From: Clostridium sp.
GTDB taxonomy: Bacteria; Bacillota; Clostridia; Oscillospirales; Ruminococcaceae
Length of the DNA: 62,167 bases
Direction of reading: 5' to 3'
NCBI GenBank assembly: GCA_023664445.1
Contig: JAMPFN010000009.1
Location: forward strand, 1 to 62,167
In this document: in pieces, positions 38,083 through 47,074 of the stretch
Layout of the letters: every line of letters starts with the position of its first letter
How positions within the stretch are numbered: the stretch's first letter is position 1
Made by a program: the position numbers and the translations under genes
The notes under the pieces: generated by a model
What the model was told of the DNA's origin: nothing
Database searches by the model: none
What the model saw: only the letters and a program-made list of their open reading frames with translations

Positions 38083-38673
38083 CTAAAGCTCATCGGGGTC
38101 AAATTCTTCTTCTTTATTGTTCAGCGCGATATTCAGTATCCTGCTGTAAAAGCCTGCCGGGTCAAGCATGATATTTCTGCCTATCATTTCCGCCTGTGTC
38201 TTATCGGGCGCGAAAAGCTTGAGGTCGAGCAGATCGTCGCCTACGTCAAGACAGCGGCAGTGAACATAATACCCTTTTTTTAGCTCTATATACTCTATCT
38301 TGACTTCGTTTTCGTATTTTATTTTTGCAAAATATCTGAGCGCCGCCTGTACTATCTTATCTCTGTAAGACTTTGGGGCATATTCCCTAAGAGTTCTTGC
38401 ACAGCTTACGCCTTTTTCGGTAAGTGTATATATCTTCGAGCTGTTCTCTTGTATTTCCGCGCTTACCGAGTCGTTTTTTATGAGATAATCTATCGCTTCC
38501 TGATACATAAAATAATTTATGATACCGGTCGTCACAGCTATATCGTAAAGCTGTTCGGATTCGACCGGTTTATTTATGCGGTAAAGCAGATAGCAGATAA
38601 GGATCTTGACCGTCTGTATATCTTTTATCTCCATTGAAGCAAGTTCGGACATTTTTGTAGTATTTTCATCCAT
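38083..38673 (-). CDS. DUF4364 family protein
   Basis: The 196-residue soluble protein has an N-terminal winged-helix-like region (IKILICYLLYR, YEAIDYLI, IYTLTEKGVSCARTL) and a C-terminal alpha/beta domain. This resembles DUF4364, a small Firmicute family of unknown role, possibly regulatory. The ATG at 38673 is preferred because GGAGTG lies 8 bases before it. It follows aroC by 18 bases on the same strand, so it may be the last gene of the aro operon. Confidence 0.75.
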   Translation of the reverse strand: MDENTTKMSELASMEIKDIQTVKILICYLLYRINKPVESEQLYDIAVTTGIINYFMYQEAIDYLIKNDSVSAEIQENSSKIYTLTEKGVSCARTLREYAPKSYRDKIVQAALRYFAKIKYENEVKIEYIELKKGYYVHCRCLDVGDDLLDLKLFAPDKTQAEMIGRNIMLDPAGFYSRILNIALNNKEEEFDPDEL

Positions 38674-38691
38674 AAAACACACTCCGAGCTG

Positions 38692-39786
38692 TCAAATAAA
38701 ATTCGGATAATCGAGCATATGCGAAAGAATAGCGATATTTACAGCCGCTTCAACGCACGGAACAGCTCTTGGCACTATGCATGGATCGTGTCTGCCCTTT
38801 ATAACGAGCGTGTCATTTTTCATATTTCCGTAATCTATGGTTTCCTGCGGCTTAGATATTGAAGGCGTTGGTTTTATTGCGACGTTCATCGTTATCGGCA
38901 TACCGGACGAGATTCCGCCGAGTATTCCGCCGTGATTATTTGTTTTGGTTTTTACATGACCTCTGTCGTCTATATAAAAGTCGTCGTTATTCTGGCTTCC
39001 GACCATTTTAGCGGTCAGAAAACCTGCGCCGAATTCAAGTCCCTTTACGGCGGGAATTCCGAAAATAAGCTGTGCAATGGAATTTTCAAGCCCGTCAAAT
39101 ATAGGCGAACCGATACCGGCAGGAACATTCACGCACGCGCATTCTATAATTCCTCCCAAGGATTCTCCGCCGATCCTTGCGTTTTGTATATCCGCAAACA
39201 TTTTCTCGCCCTGTTCGTCGTTTATGACGGGGAATTTTTTATATCTGATATCGAGTATATCCTGTTTGTTTACGTTTGTTCTGTCAAACACGTCGTCTTT
39301 GATATTGTGTATTTCGGAAATATGCGCGCCCGTGTAAATACCCCTTTTTTCGAGTATTTGTCCGCAAAGAGCGCCCGCAAAGCACAAAGGAGCGGTAAGC
39401 CGTCCGGAGAAATGACCTCCTCCTCTTACGTCGTTAAATCCCTTGTATCTGACCGCGCCCGTATAATCCGCGTGTCCCGGACGCGCAAGCTTTGAGATGT
39501 TTGAATAATCCTTTGAACGTGTGTCGGTGTTTTGTATAAATGCGCATAGAGGCGTGCCTGTAGTCTTATCGTTCACAAGTCCCGACATGATCTGCGGAAG
39601 ATCCCTTTCGTTCCTCATTGTGGTCGTACCGTCTTTTTTCGGAGCTCTCCTTGCGAGAAAGCGTCCCAGTTCCTCTATATCGATATGCTCTCCGGGCGGA
39701 AGATTATCTATAACAATGCCTATCGCCGGACCGTGTGATTCCCCAAAAATTGAAAATGAAATACGATTATTCCATGTTGATGACAT
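38692..39786 (-). CDS. aroC: Chorismate synthase
   Basis: The 364-residue FMN-dependent enzyme converts 5-enolpyruvylshikimate-3-phosphate to chorismate, the branch point to aromatic amino acids. Typical segments are FGESHGPAIG at the N-terminus (conserved His), GHADYTGAVRYKGFNDVRGGGHFSGR near 105, and RHDPCIVPRAVPCVEA near 340. Its start lies within the last codons of aroA (20-base overlap), with GGGAGG 8 bases before the ATG. Confidence 0.97.
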   Translation of the reverse strand: MSSTWNNRISFSIFGESHGPAIGIVIDNLPPGEHIDIEELGRFLARRAPKKDGTTTMRNERDLPQIMSGLVNDKTTGTPLCAFIQNTDTRSKDYSNISKLARPGHADYTGAVRYKGFNDVRGGGHFSGRLTAPLCFAGALCGQILEKRGIYTGAHISEIHNIKDDVFDRTNVNKQDILDIRYKKFPVINDEQGEKMFADIQNARIGGESLGGIIECACVNVPAGIGSPIFDGLENSIAQLIFGIPAVKGLEFGAGFLTAKMVGSQNNDDFYIDDRGHVKTKTNNHGGILGGISSGMPITMNVAIKPTPSISKPQETIDYGNMKNDTLVIKGRHDPCIVPRAVPCVEAAVNIAILSHMLDYPNFI

Positions 39787-41005
39787 TAGCGGTTCCTCCC
39801 AAATTTATGTAATCCTTGAAAAAATCAGGATATGATTTTTCAACCGATCCGGCATTTTTTATTATTACCGGTTCTGTACAGACGGTTGAAGCTATTGCAG
39901 CGCTCATAGCTATCCTGTGATCTCCTGCGCTGTCGACAGTTCCTCCTTTCAGCTCCGAATGCTCTATCACAAGCCCGTCGTCCGAAGCGGTTACCCTGCC
40001 GCCCAGCGCGTTCAGCGCGTTTGCGGTGGTTTCAAGCCTGTCGCTTTCTTTAATTTTAAGCCGCGCGGCATTGTATATTACCGACCTGCCTTTTGAAAAC
40101 GTACCTATAACGCCAAGTATAGGGACAAGGTCGGGAATATCCGAAGCATCGACATTAAAACCGTCCGTATTTGATGGATCATTATTATTATAACACAAGC
40201 TTTTGATAATTTCAACAATTTTCTTGTCGCCCTGAACACTTTTGTCAAAAAGATTGTTTATTTTCACATCGCTTCCGAGAAAATTTGCGGCATAAAAGAA
40301 CGCCGCCTGTGAATAATCGCCCTCAACAGCGGCATTTATAGGGATAAATTTCTGTCCGCCTTTGATACTGTATCCGTTTTGCGTTTCCAAAATCTCAACG
40401 CCGAACCGATCGAGGCACGATATGGTCATATCGGCATAGGGCTTTGATTCAAGCTTTGACATAAGTCTTATTTCCGAATCGCCGTCAAGCAGAGGGAGCG
40501 CAAACAAAAGCCCCGTAATAAACTGAGAGGAAATATCGCCCTCTATTTCAAAAACGCCGGACTTTAGCTTCCCTTTAACGGCAAAAGGCATGGTGTTCCC
40601 GTAATCAAATGTGATGCCGTTTTTGGTAAGCTCTCTGAGATAAGGCGTTATCGGTCTTTCGGGCAGACGTCCCTGTCCTTTATATATCGCGTTGATACCG
40701 AGCGCGGCAGTTACGGGTATCATAAATCTTAGAGTCGAGCCGCTTTCACAGCAGTCTATTTCCGCGTTTTCAGGCGGATTTTCGATCCCCTTTACCGTAA
40801 CGCTTTCTTCCGAAACGGATATTTCCGCTCCGCACGTCTTCAGCGCGTCAATGGTGGCATAGATATCCTTTGAAAACGTAACGTTTGATATAACAGACGT
40901 TCCCTTTGACATAGCGGCACAGATAAGCATTCTGTGCGTCATGCTTTTTGAGGACGGTATGCTGACCTCGCCTTTGAGCTTTGAAGGGATTATTTCTATA
41001 TCCAT
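39767..41005 (-). CDS. aroA: 3-phosphoshikimate 1-carboxyvinyltransferase (EPSP synthase)
   Basis: The 412-residue enzyme joins shikimate-3-phosphate and phosphoenolpyruvate. Conserved are PSSKSMTHRM near residue 17, GSTLRF near 95, the PERPI loop near 126 and DHRIAMSAA near 360. The ATG at 41005 (MDIEII) is chosen because GGAGG precedes it at a proper distance, and it overlaps neither aroB coding nor requires an upstream unusual start. It sits between aroB and aroC. Confidence 0.95.
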   Translation of the reverse strand: MDIEIIPSKLKGEVSIPSSKSMTHRMLICAAMSKGTSVISNVTFSKDIYATIDALKTCGAEISVSEESVTVKGIENPPENAEIDCCESGSTLRFMIPVTAALGINAIYKGQGRLPERPITPYLRELTKNGITFDYGNTMPFAVKGKLKSGVFEIEGDISSQFITGLLFALPLLDGDSEIRLMSKLESKPYADMTISCLDRFGVEILETQNGYSIKGGQKFIPINAAVEGDYSQAAFFYAANFLGSDVKINNLFDKSVQGDKKIVEIIKSLCYNNNDPSNTDGFNVDASDIPDLVPILGVIGTFSKGRSVIYNAARLKIKESDRLETTANALNALGGRVTASDDGLVIEHSELKGGTVDSAGDHRIAMSAAIASTVCTEPVIIKNAGSVEKSYPDFFKDYINLGGTANVINME

Positions 41006-41006
41006 G

Positions 41007-42053
41007 TCAGTTTCCCTCCATAAGTCTGCAAAATTCGTCAACGGAAGCCTTTTCGATAGACGCTTTTCCGATCTCTCTGCAAACGATATATCTTATATTT
41101 CCGCTTGCCCGTTTTTTATCGTTTGAACAAAGCTTTAAAAGCTCGCGGATCGGAGCGTCGACCGAAACAGGAAGCTTATACGGCGTAATACAGCTTTTGA
41201 GCTTTTCGAGTATTTCATTACCGCATGTTCTTTCGGTCATCATGCACATACCGACGGCGACCGCGCTTCCATGAGTGTAGGTTTCGTAATTATAATAGCT
41301 TTCAATGGCATGTCCCAATGTATGCCCGAAATTGAGGATCATTCTCTCGCCTGTTTCAAATTCGTCGTTTTCGACAACGTCGCGCTTTATGGAAATACTT
41401 CTGAAAACTATCTCGTCGATTATTTCCGAAACATTTTCAAGCTTGTGGGACGCAATAAGCTCAAAAAGCTCCCTGTCGCGTATCATGCCGTATTTTATGG
41501 CTTCCGCCATACCGTCGGACAGTATCTCGTCAGACAGGGTGGAAAGCACATCGGAATCGCATATAACGCATACCGGCTGTTTAAAAGCTCCGACAAGATT
41601 TTTTCCGCAGGGCAGATCTATTGCCGTTTTGCCGCCGACAGAAGAATCTATCTGCGCCAGAAGCGTCGTCGGGATCTGTACATAGTCGATCCCCCTCAGA
41701 AATGTTGCGGCGGCAAAGCCTGTGATATCGCCGACAACGCCACCGCCTAAGGCTATAACGCAGTCGGTGCGGGTTATGCTGTTATCGCACAGAAAAGCGT
41801 AGATCTGATTAAGCGTTTCCGTACATTTGGAGCTTTCACCGTTTTTAAATACGAATTTACATGTTTCAAAGCCCGAAGCTTTAAGCGAATCCTCGGCGCT
41901 CCTGCCGTAAAGACCGTCCACTATATCGTCGGTCACAATTGCCGCTTTCCGCGTTTTTACGGTGTCGGCTATGATTTTTCCGCAGTTTTTCAGCGTGCCT
42001 CTTTCTATGTAAATATTATATGACGTACTTGCCTTTACAGTTATTGTTTTCAT
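41007..42053 (-). CDS. aroB: 3-dehydroquinate synthase
   Basis: The 348-residue NAD- and metal-dependent enzyme makes 3-dehydroquinate from DAHP. The GGGVVGDITGFAAATFLRG and QIDSSVGGKTAIDL segments carry the nucleotide and substrate site, and NFGHTLGHAIE carries metal ligands. GGAGG precedes the ATG. Only one base separates its stop from the aroA start codon. Confidence 0.97.
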   Translation of the reverse strand: MKTITVKASTSYNIYIERGTLKNCGKIIADTVKTRKAAIVTDDIVDGLYGRSAEDSLKASGFETCKFVFKNGESSKCTETLNQIYAFLCDNSITRTDCVIALGGGVVGDITGFAAATFLRGIDYVQIPTTLLAQIDSSVGGKTAIDLPCGKNLVGAFKQPVCVICDSDVLSTLSDEILSDGMAEAIKYGMIRDRELFELIASHKLENVSEIIDEIVFRSISIKRDVVENDEFETGERMILNFGHTLGHAIESYYNYETYTHGSAVAVGMCMMTERTCGNEILEKLKSCITPYKLPVSVDAPIRELLKLCSNDKKRASGNIRYIVCREIGKASIEKASVDEFCRLMEGN

Positions 42054-42066
42054 GGTATTCCTCCGT

Positions 42067-42435
42067 TTATAAACTTCTCAGGATATACATATCTTCGGCG
42101 GAACAGCGCTTAAATATTTTTTCTGCCGACTCTCTGCCGGAACCGTTCATTTCATACATTGCGGAAAATACTTCAAGACCGTCCTCGAAGATTATTTCGT
42201 CACATATGACAAACGCTTCCAAAGCTTTATAAAATCTGAAATATATCCTGACGCCGTAAGTATTCGTATACTCATAATTCTGACTTTCGGCATATTTTTC
42301 CGCTTTTTCAAGCGCTTCGTCAAATGATGCGGCGCGAAAAAGCACGATACTTTCTTCAAAAAATCTGCGTTTTTCATTCTCTATAATAAATTGATAAAGT
42401 ATTTTAACGCTGTAGCTTTTCAGAATATATCCCAT
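42067..42435 (-). CDS. DUF4288-like protein
   Basis: The 122-residue soluble protein has a beta-strand/helix pattern (SYSVKILYQFI, ESIVLFRAASFDEALEKAEKYA, GVRIYFRFYKAL, CDEI-FEDGLEVFSAMY) resembling DUF4288, a small family of unknown function. It ends 13 bases before aroB and overlaps the upstream membrane-protein gene by 16 bases. The tight packing suggests one transcript, not a shared function. Confidence 0.65.
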   Translation of the reverse strand: MGYILKSYSVKILYQFIIENEKRRFFEESIVLFRAASFDEALEKAEKYAESQNYEYTNTYGVRIYFRFYKALEAFVICDEIIFEDGLEVFSAMYEMNGSGRESAEKIFKRCSAEDMYILRSL

Positions 42436-43184
42436 GAGCGGTTTTCCTTTTCAAACCATTTTCCTTTTACCGATTGCTGCGGCGTAAACCACCTTTCGTC
42501 GTTGACGTAGAGATCGTCCTTATCCCATTTGAGTTCGACTTCGGTCTTGGGTCTTTTTACACAAAGGGTGCGGTTATAGCCCTTGACCTTGAATGTGATT
42601 CCGGGATAATCCCTGTCCATGAAATTCGGCTCGAGCAGTATGGAGGTACAGCCGCCCGAGCTGTCGGTAGTGTCAACGACCTCATATCGGTATTTTCCCG
42701 AGGGGGAAACGCCCTTGTCGATAGTTTCTTTAAGTGCGGGCGACGCAAGAAAGCTTGTAAATATGAAATAGGCGAGAGCCGCTAAGATATATACCATTAG
42801 GTATATCGTGCCAAGAAGTATTTTTGCTCCCTCGTTTGACGCGTTTGCGAAAAAGATAACGACAGCGCATGCCGCCAGCGGAATAATGACCTCCCACGTC
42901 CCGAAGCTCAGGATAACCACGGGCAGCAGAACGGGAAACATGACAAAACCCGATATTTTCGTAAGTATCTGCTTCCTTGAATAAATCATAGCCGTACCGG
43001 CTAAAATAGAAATAACGGAAAGAAATACCGCAAGAAGCACACGTCTTGTAACGACTATTTCGTAAAAAATGCTGAAATAGGACATGATACAGACAAACAC
43101 CGTATAAAACATTCCGAAAACAGAAGCCGCGCGCTTTAACCATATATCATAATTTTTATTGGAATCTATTTTTCTGCTTTTCAT
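42420..43184 (-). CDS. Unrecognised membrane protein with C-terminal beta domain
   Basis: The 254-residue protein has five predicted helices (about 18-38, 46-66, 75-95, 98-113 and 124-148) and a soluble region from about 150. This region contains a SPSGKYRYEVVDTTDSSGG stretch, then alternating beta strands ending in a WFTPQ motif. Similar C-termini occur in DUF5412-like proteins, but the assignment is weak. It heads the probable transcript leading into aroBAC. GAAAGGGG lies before the ATG. Confidence 0.6.
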   Translation of the reverse strand: MKSRKIDSNKNYDIWLKRAASVFGMFYTVFVCIMSYFSIFYEIVVTRRVLLAVFLSVISILAGTAMIYSRKQILTKISGFVMFPVLLPVVILSFGTWEVIIPLAACAVVIFFANASNEGAKILLGTIYLMVYILAALAYFIFTSFLASPALKETIDKGVSPSGKYRYEVVDTTDSSGGCTSILLEPNFMDRDYPGITFKVKGYNRTLCVKRPKTEVELKWDKDDLYVNDERWFTPQQSVKGKWFEKENRSWDIF

Positions 43185-43318
43185 TTATAGCCCCTTTCAG
43201 AGTATAATTAAGGCAAACCGCATAATCAGCGGCTAACGCCTTTGCTTTTGTTATGGTTACACACTAATTATTATATCACTATTTTGTAAAAGTTACAAGA
43301 GTTATAAGAAAATTAATC

Positions 43319-43346
43319 TTGCAATATTTGAAAAAAATGCTATAAT
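43319..43346 (+). promoter_or_regulatory. Promoter of the TVP38-type gene
   Basis: TTGCAA (43319-43324) and TATAAT (43341-43346) are separated by 16 bases, 65 bases before the start codon. The rest of the 226-base divergent gap shows nothing else. Confidence 0.6.
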
Positions 43347-43410
43347 ATTATTAAAAGGCAAAATAATGCCGACATGAAATTAAATTTGTCTAAAGAAAAG
43401 AAGTAATATT

Positions 43411-44109
43411 ATGTCAAAAAAGAAAAAAATATTAAGAATATCGCTTATAGTATTTGCGGTACTGCTCTGCGCCGTGCTTACGGTTTTTGTACTTGTCCCG
43501 TTTATAAAGCTTCTTATGACCGAAAACGGCAGGATCGTCATTCAGGAAAAAGTCGAAAAATTCGGGATATTTGCTCCGGTTTTGTTCGTTCTTATGGAGC
43601 TTACTCATATAGTGCTGGCTTTTATCCCGGGAGGACCGGTAGAGATAATAGGCGGCGTGCTTTTCGGAGCGTTATGGGGATTGATACTTTGTGAAATAGG
43701 AATATTTTTCGCGACGGTCATAATATATAATCTTGTGAGAAAATTCGGAAAACCGCTTGTCGACGCGTTTGTGTCCGAGGAAAAATTCAAAAAATTCAAA
43801 TTTCTTCACGACGAAAAAAAGCTTGAGCTTATCGCTTTTATAATACTTATGATACCCGGAACTCCCAAAGACGTGATTTCCTATATGACCTCGCTTACCG
43901 ACATAAATAAGTACAGATTTTACGCTATTGCGACAATAGCAAGGATCCCCTCTGTCACGTCCTCGGTATTTATGGGATCGATGCTCGGAAACGGCAAGCC
44001 GCTGATCACCGTAATAATCTTTCTGATAACCGCGGCAATAGGCGCGGCAGGAATATTCATAAGCAATTATATTACAAACAGCAGACAGAAAAAACATAAA
44101 CAATCATAA
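43411..44109 (+). CDS. TVP38/TMEM64 family membrane protein
   Basis: The 232-residue protein belongs to the SNARE-associated/DedA-related superfamily, thought to scramble or flip lipids or carriers. Features are a re-entrant PGGPVEIIGGVLFGALWG motif near residue 72-90, an ISYMTSLTDINKYRFY motif near 152-167 (PGTPKDVISYM), and five or six helices. The start has a weak site (AAGAAG). It is monocistronic. The substrate is unknown. Confidence 0.85.
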   Translation: MSKKKKILRISLIVFAVLLCAVLTVFVLVPFIKLLMTENGRIVIQEKVEKFGIFAPVLFVLMELTHIVLAFIPGGPVEIIGGVLFGALWGLILCEIGIFFATVIIYNLVRKFGKPLVDAFVSEEKFKKFKFLHDEKKLELIAFIILMIPGTPKDVISYMTSLTDINKYRFYAIATIARIPSVTSSVFMGSMLGNGKPLITVIIFLITAAIGAAGIFISNYITNSRQKKHKQS

Positions 44110-44122
44110 ATAACAATGTGTT

Positions 44123-44285
44123 AGAAGTTGTTCTCATAGGAAAAGTGTGCGGATTTTCGAGCATGATTTTTCTGAGAACAAGGCAATTTTTTGCAGACAT
44201 ACTGGCGTATGTCAAAGAAAATTAACGCTGTTATCAGGAAAATCTGACGAAAAGACGTATGCTTATGCCTATGAGAACAACTTCT
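44123..44285. repeat. Family D element with 18-bp terminal inverted repeats
   Basis: AGAAGTTGTTCTCATAGG (44123-44140) is perfectly inverted at 44268-44285. Between them lie an inner GACATAC/GTATGTC hairpin (44196-44213) and imperfectly paired TTTTCG...CGAAAA flanks, so the whole unit can fold as one long hairpin. Part of its core recurs near 60410, and the GTTCTCATAGG tip recurs in the pheA terminator. It looks like a miniature non-autonomous element, placed 20 bases before the start of the PIN-like gene. Confidence 0.75.
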
Positions 44286-44305
44286 TAATAAAAAGGAGAA
44301 TAAAA

Positions 44306-45130
44306 ATGTCAATATATCTTGTAGATTACGAAAATGTGAATGCCGACGGATTCAGAGGAGTTGAAAAGCTTACCAAAAACGACAGCGTATATGTATTTTA
44401 CACAACAAACGCAGGTAATCTTTCGTTTGAAATACACAAAAAGCTGATCGAATCACAAGCGGAAATAAACTATTTTGCCGTATCGACCGGAAAAAACGCG
44501 CTTGATTTTCAGCTTACAATGTTTGCCGGATATCTTCTGGGAAAGGGTACGACGCAGAACATATACATAATAAGCAATGACAAGGGTTTTGACGCCGATG
44601 TCGCGTTCTATGACAATTACCTTATCTCGGAGGGCGTAGACGTTGTAAGACACACCTCGATAGCCGCTACATATGTCACAAAAGAAAAGCCTTCCAAGGT
44701 AAAAATCGTAAAATCGGACAGCGCAAACAAGCAGGATTCGCTTTACAACTCGCTGTGCTCGCTTTTGCCGGGATATTCCTCCTGCGACGTGATAAACATA
44801 AGCGCGGTTCTTTTGGGTACTGCGGACAAGGTGGAGTTTCACTCCGAGCTTGTGGCGAGATTTAAGCAGGAAAAGGGAGAAAAAATATATTCCGCGCTTA
44901 AGTCGAACTTCGCTTCTCTCAAAGCCTTTGACAGCAATTATCAGAAGCTTTGCTCTATTTTAAAGGGATATTCGCCTTCGGATACGGCCGTGATAAATTC
45001 CGCGCTTCAGAAATCCAAGGACAAAAGTTCTTTTCACAAGACTCTTGTAGCAAAATTCGGTCAGAAAAAAGGATCGGCAATTTATAATATGCTAAAAAAA
45101 GAATACGCCAATCTCAAGAGATCGGCGTAG
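44306..45130 (+). CDS. PIN-like nuclease-fold protein with two tandem C-terminal repeats
   Basis: The 274-residue protein has an N-terminal PIN/NYN-like domain (1-135) with acidic residues in the expected places: Asp7-Tyr-Glu9-Asn in VDYENV, Asp67 in NALDFQL, and Asp92/Asp96 in SNDKGFD. These fit a metal-dependent RNase. After a linker, residues about 147-206 and 212-271 are two copies of a 60-residue helical unit sharing LCSLLPGYS/LCSILKGYS, FHSELVARF/FHKTLVAKF and YSALKSNFASLK/YNMLKKEYANLK. These may bind nucleic acid or protein. The ATG at 44306 follows AAGGAG; a longer frame runs into the family D element but has no site. No partner gene is adjacent. Confidence 0.75.
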   Translation: MSIYLVDYENVNADGFRGVEKLTKNDSVYVFYTTNAGNLSFEIHKKLIESQAEINYFAVSTGKNALDFQLTMFAGYLLGKGTTQNIYIISNDKGFDADVAFYDNYLISEGVDVVRHTSIAATYVTKEKPSKVKIVKSDSANKQDSLYNSLCSLLPGYSSCDVINISAVLLGTADKVEFHSELVARFKQEKGEKIYSALKSNFASLKAFDSNYQKLCSILKGYSPSDTAVINSALQKSKDKSSFHKTLVAKFGQKKGSAIYNMLKKEYANLKRSA

Positions 45131-45174
45131 GTAATTATAGTGAACAACAAAAATAATCTGATTCTAAGTATTAT

Positions 45175-45400
45175 AAGGGGACGCCCTCTCTTGCAGGGCG
45201 TCCCCTCGCCTAAAAACAATCCACAGGATTGTTTTCTTAACGGCTCACCCCTTGCGGAGCGCCCTACGGCAAGGAATTTCGACGTCTGCGGACGTCGAGC
45301 AGGGGCTTTGCCCCATGCACCCCACAAGCCTTTGAAAAGGCTTGACCTAAACTTTTAAATTTTGTTATAATATTTGAAAAAAGACTTTTTCAACACTCTG
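45175..45400 (+). repeat. Repeat family C, copy 1
   Basis: It begins with a GGGGACGCCCT/AGGGCGTCCCC hairpin, has a GACGTC-rich middle, and ends with AAGCCTTT/AAAAGGCTT and an AT-rich tail (AAATTTTGTTATAATATTTG). Both ends match the inverted copy at 51924-52182, but the middles differ. It fills the 285-base gap between the PIN-like gene and the ptsI 3' end. Confidence 0.75.
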
Positions 45401-45402
45401 CT

Positions 45403-45433
45403 GTACACATATTCCCTATGTGTACATTTTTTT
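45403..45433. terminator. Hairpin at the end of ptsI
   Basis: GTACACATA pairs with TATGTGTAC around a 5-base loop and overlaps the ptsI stop. The T run is on the plus strand (terminating transcription from the PIN side). Its effect on the PTS transcript is uncertain. Confidence 0.45.
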
Positions 45434-47062
45434 GCTTAGATCGATGCTCCTTACCTTATCCCTGAGCTTTAAAACAAACGAAGGCGATACTGAAAGCTCG
45501 TCGATACCCATTCTTAAAAATCTTTCGGTAAGCGACGTATCAGCAGCAAGCTCGCCGCATATCCCTATCCACGCGCCGTTTTTATGCGCGCTTTCAGCCG
45601 ACATTTCAATAAGGCGCAGGACAGCTTCATGATGAGTATCGCAAAACTGCTCAACATCGGAATTCTGCCTGTCGCAAGCAAGAGTATACTGCGTCAGATC
45701 GTTTGTTCCGACGCTGAAAAAATCAACGAGCGGCGCAAGCTTATCGCTTATCAGGGCGGCTGCCGGAGTTTCTATCATTATGCCAAGCTCGATGCTGTCG
45801 GAAAGCGGCGCGCCTTCCGCTCTAAGCTCTTTTTTGACATTATAACAGATATCGAGTATCTTTGCGATCTCGTCAACGCTTGTTATCATAGGAAACATTA
45901 TTCCAAGATTGCCGTATGCCGAAGCTCTGTAAAGCGCTCTGAGCTGCGTTTTGAAGATCTCGGGTCTTGCCAGGCATATTCTTATAGCTCTGAATCCGAG
46001 GGCAGGATTTTCTTCCGGCTTAAGCCCGAAGTAATCGGCTTTTTTGTCTGCGCCTATATCAAGAGTTCTGATTATCGTCTTTTTGCCCGACATGCTTTCG
46101 AGCACACGCTTATATGCCGAAAACTGTTCTTCTTCGGTGGGAAAATCATTTTTTTCAAGATATAAAAATTCACTTCTGAAAAGCCCTATCCCTCCGGCGT
46201 CGTTCATAAGCACAGAGCCTATGCCGTCAATTCCGCCTATATTGGCGTAGATTTTTATTTTTCTGCCATCGAGGGTCATGTTTTCCTTGCCTTTCAGATT
46301 CAGAAGCAGACGTTTTTTTTCTTCGTCCTCCCGCTTCTTTTTAAGCATGACGCTGCGCGTTTCTTCATCGGGCAAGGCGTATACCTTTCCCGTAAAACCG
46401 TCGACGATAGCTTCTTCTCCGTCATGCCTTTCATTAAGAAAGTCCTCTCCCACGCATATTACGGCAGGAATATTCATATTCCTTGCGAGTATCGCGGTAT
46501 GGGAATTGGACGATCCGTGAGCCGTTACGAACGCAAGCACGTTTTCCTTATCGAGGGAAACGGTTTCGCTGGGCGCAAGATCGTCTGCGCAAATAATCAT
46601 TTTTCCGCCTGTTACGCCGTTTTCATTCTCTCCGCTGCCAAGACAGCTTATAAGGCGGTTTGAAATATCCCTCACATCGGCTGCTCTCGCCTGCATGTAA
46701 ATATCATCCATTGACGCGAACATTTCCGCAAAATTGTCCGCCGAAACAGCGACCGCGTACTCGGCGTTGACGCTTTGCGTTTTGATTATATTGGTTATGG
46801 AGTCGGTATAGTCCTCGTCCTCAAGCATCATGATATGGATATCGAATATCTGCGCGTTCGTTTCTCCGACCTCTTTCAGAGCCTTTTCATATATCTTTTC
46901 AAGCTGTTCTACCGCATTTTTTTTTGCCGTATCCAAACGCTTAAGCTCGGCGTCGATGTTTTCAACATGCTGACGCTTTACCGACATTTCACGACGCTTT
47001 AAAAGCTTTATTTTACCTATTGCGACGGCGCCGTATACTCCTTTTCCGATGTATTCTTTCAT
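45416..47062 (-). CDS. ptsI: PTS Enzyme I
   Basis: The 548-residue cytoplasmic enzyme takes phosphate from PEP and passes it to HPr. The phospho-histidine lies in NSHTAILAR (about residue 188), the PEP-binding domain has RSEFLYL and the TLDIGADKKADYF stretch, and the C-terminus has the CGELAAD segment with the acid/base cysteine. The ATG at 47062 has GGAG 7 bases upstream; a GTG two codons earlier is too close to it. It is the last gene of the sugar operon, 12 bases after ptsH. Confidence 0.95.
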   Translation of the reverse strand: MKEYIGKGVYGAVAIGKIKLLKRREMSVKRQHVENIDAELKRLDTAKKNAVEQLEKIYEKALKEVGETNAQIFDIHIMMLEDEDYTDSITNIIKTQSVNAEYAVAVSADNFAEMFASMDDIYMQARAADVRDISNRLISCLGSGENENGVTGGKMIICADDLAPSETVSLDKENVLAFVTAHGSSNSHTAILARNMNIPAVICVGEDFLNERHDGEEAIVDGFTGKVYALPDEETRSVMLKKKREDEEKKRLLLNLKGKENMTLDGRKIKIYANIGGIDGIGSVLMNDAGGIGLFRSEFLYLEKNDFPTEEEQFSAYKRVLESMSGKKTIIRTLDIGADKKADYFGLKPEENPALGFRAIRICLARPEIFKTQLRALYRASAYGNLGIMFPMITSVDEIAKILDICYNVKKELRAEGAPLSDSIELGIMIETPAAALISDKLAPLVDFFSVGTNDLTQYTLACDRQNSDVEQFCDTHHEAVLRLIEMSAESAHKNGAWIGICGELAADTSLTERFLRMGIDELSVSPSFVLKLRDKVRSIDLSKKMYT

Positions 47063-47074
47063 TGCCACGCTCCG

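Noticed and set aside
44147..44305. N-terminal extension of the PIN-like protein into the family D element
   Set aside because: The frame is open, but the extension is repeat-derived and has no binding site; AAGGAG directly precedes the ATG at 44306.
45140..45358. Frames through the family C repeat
   Set aside because: The sequence is palindromic and repeated elsewhere with a different centre; open frames arise from repeat composition.
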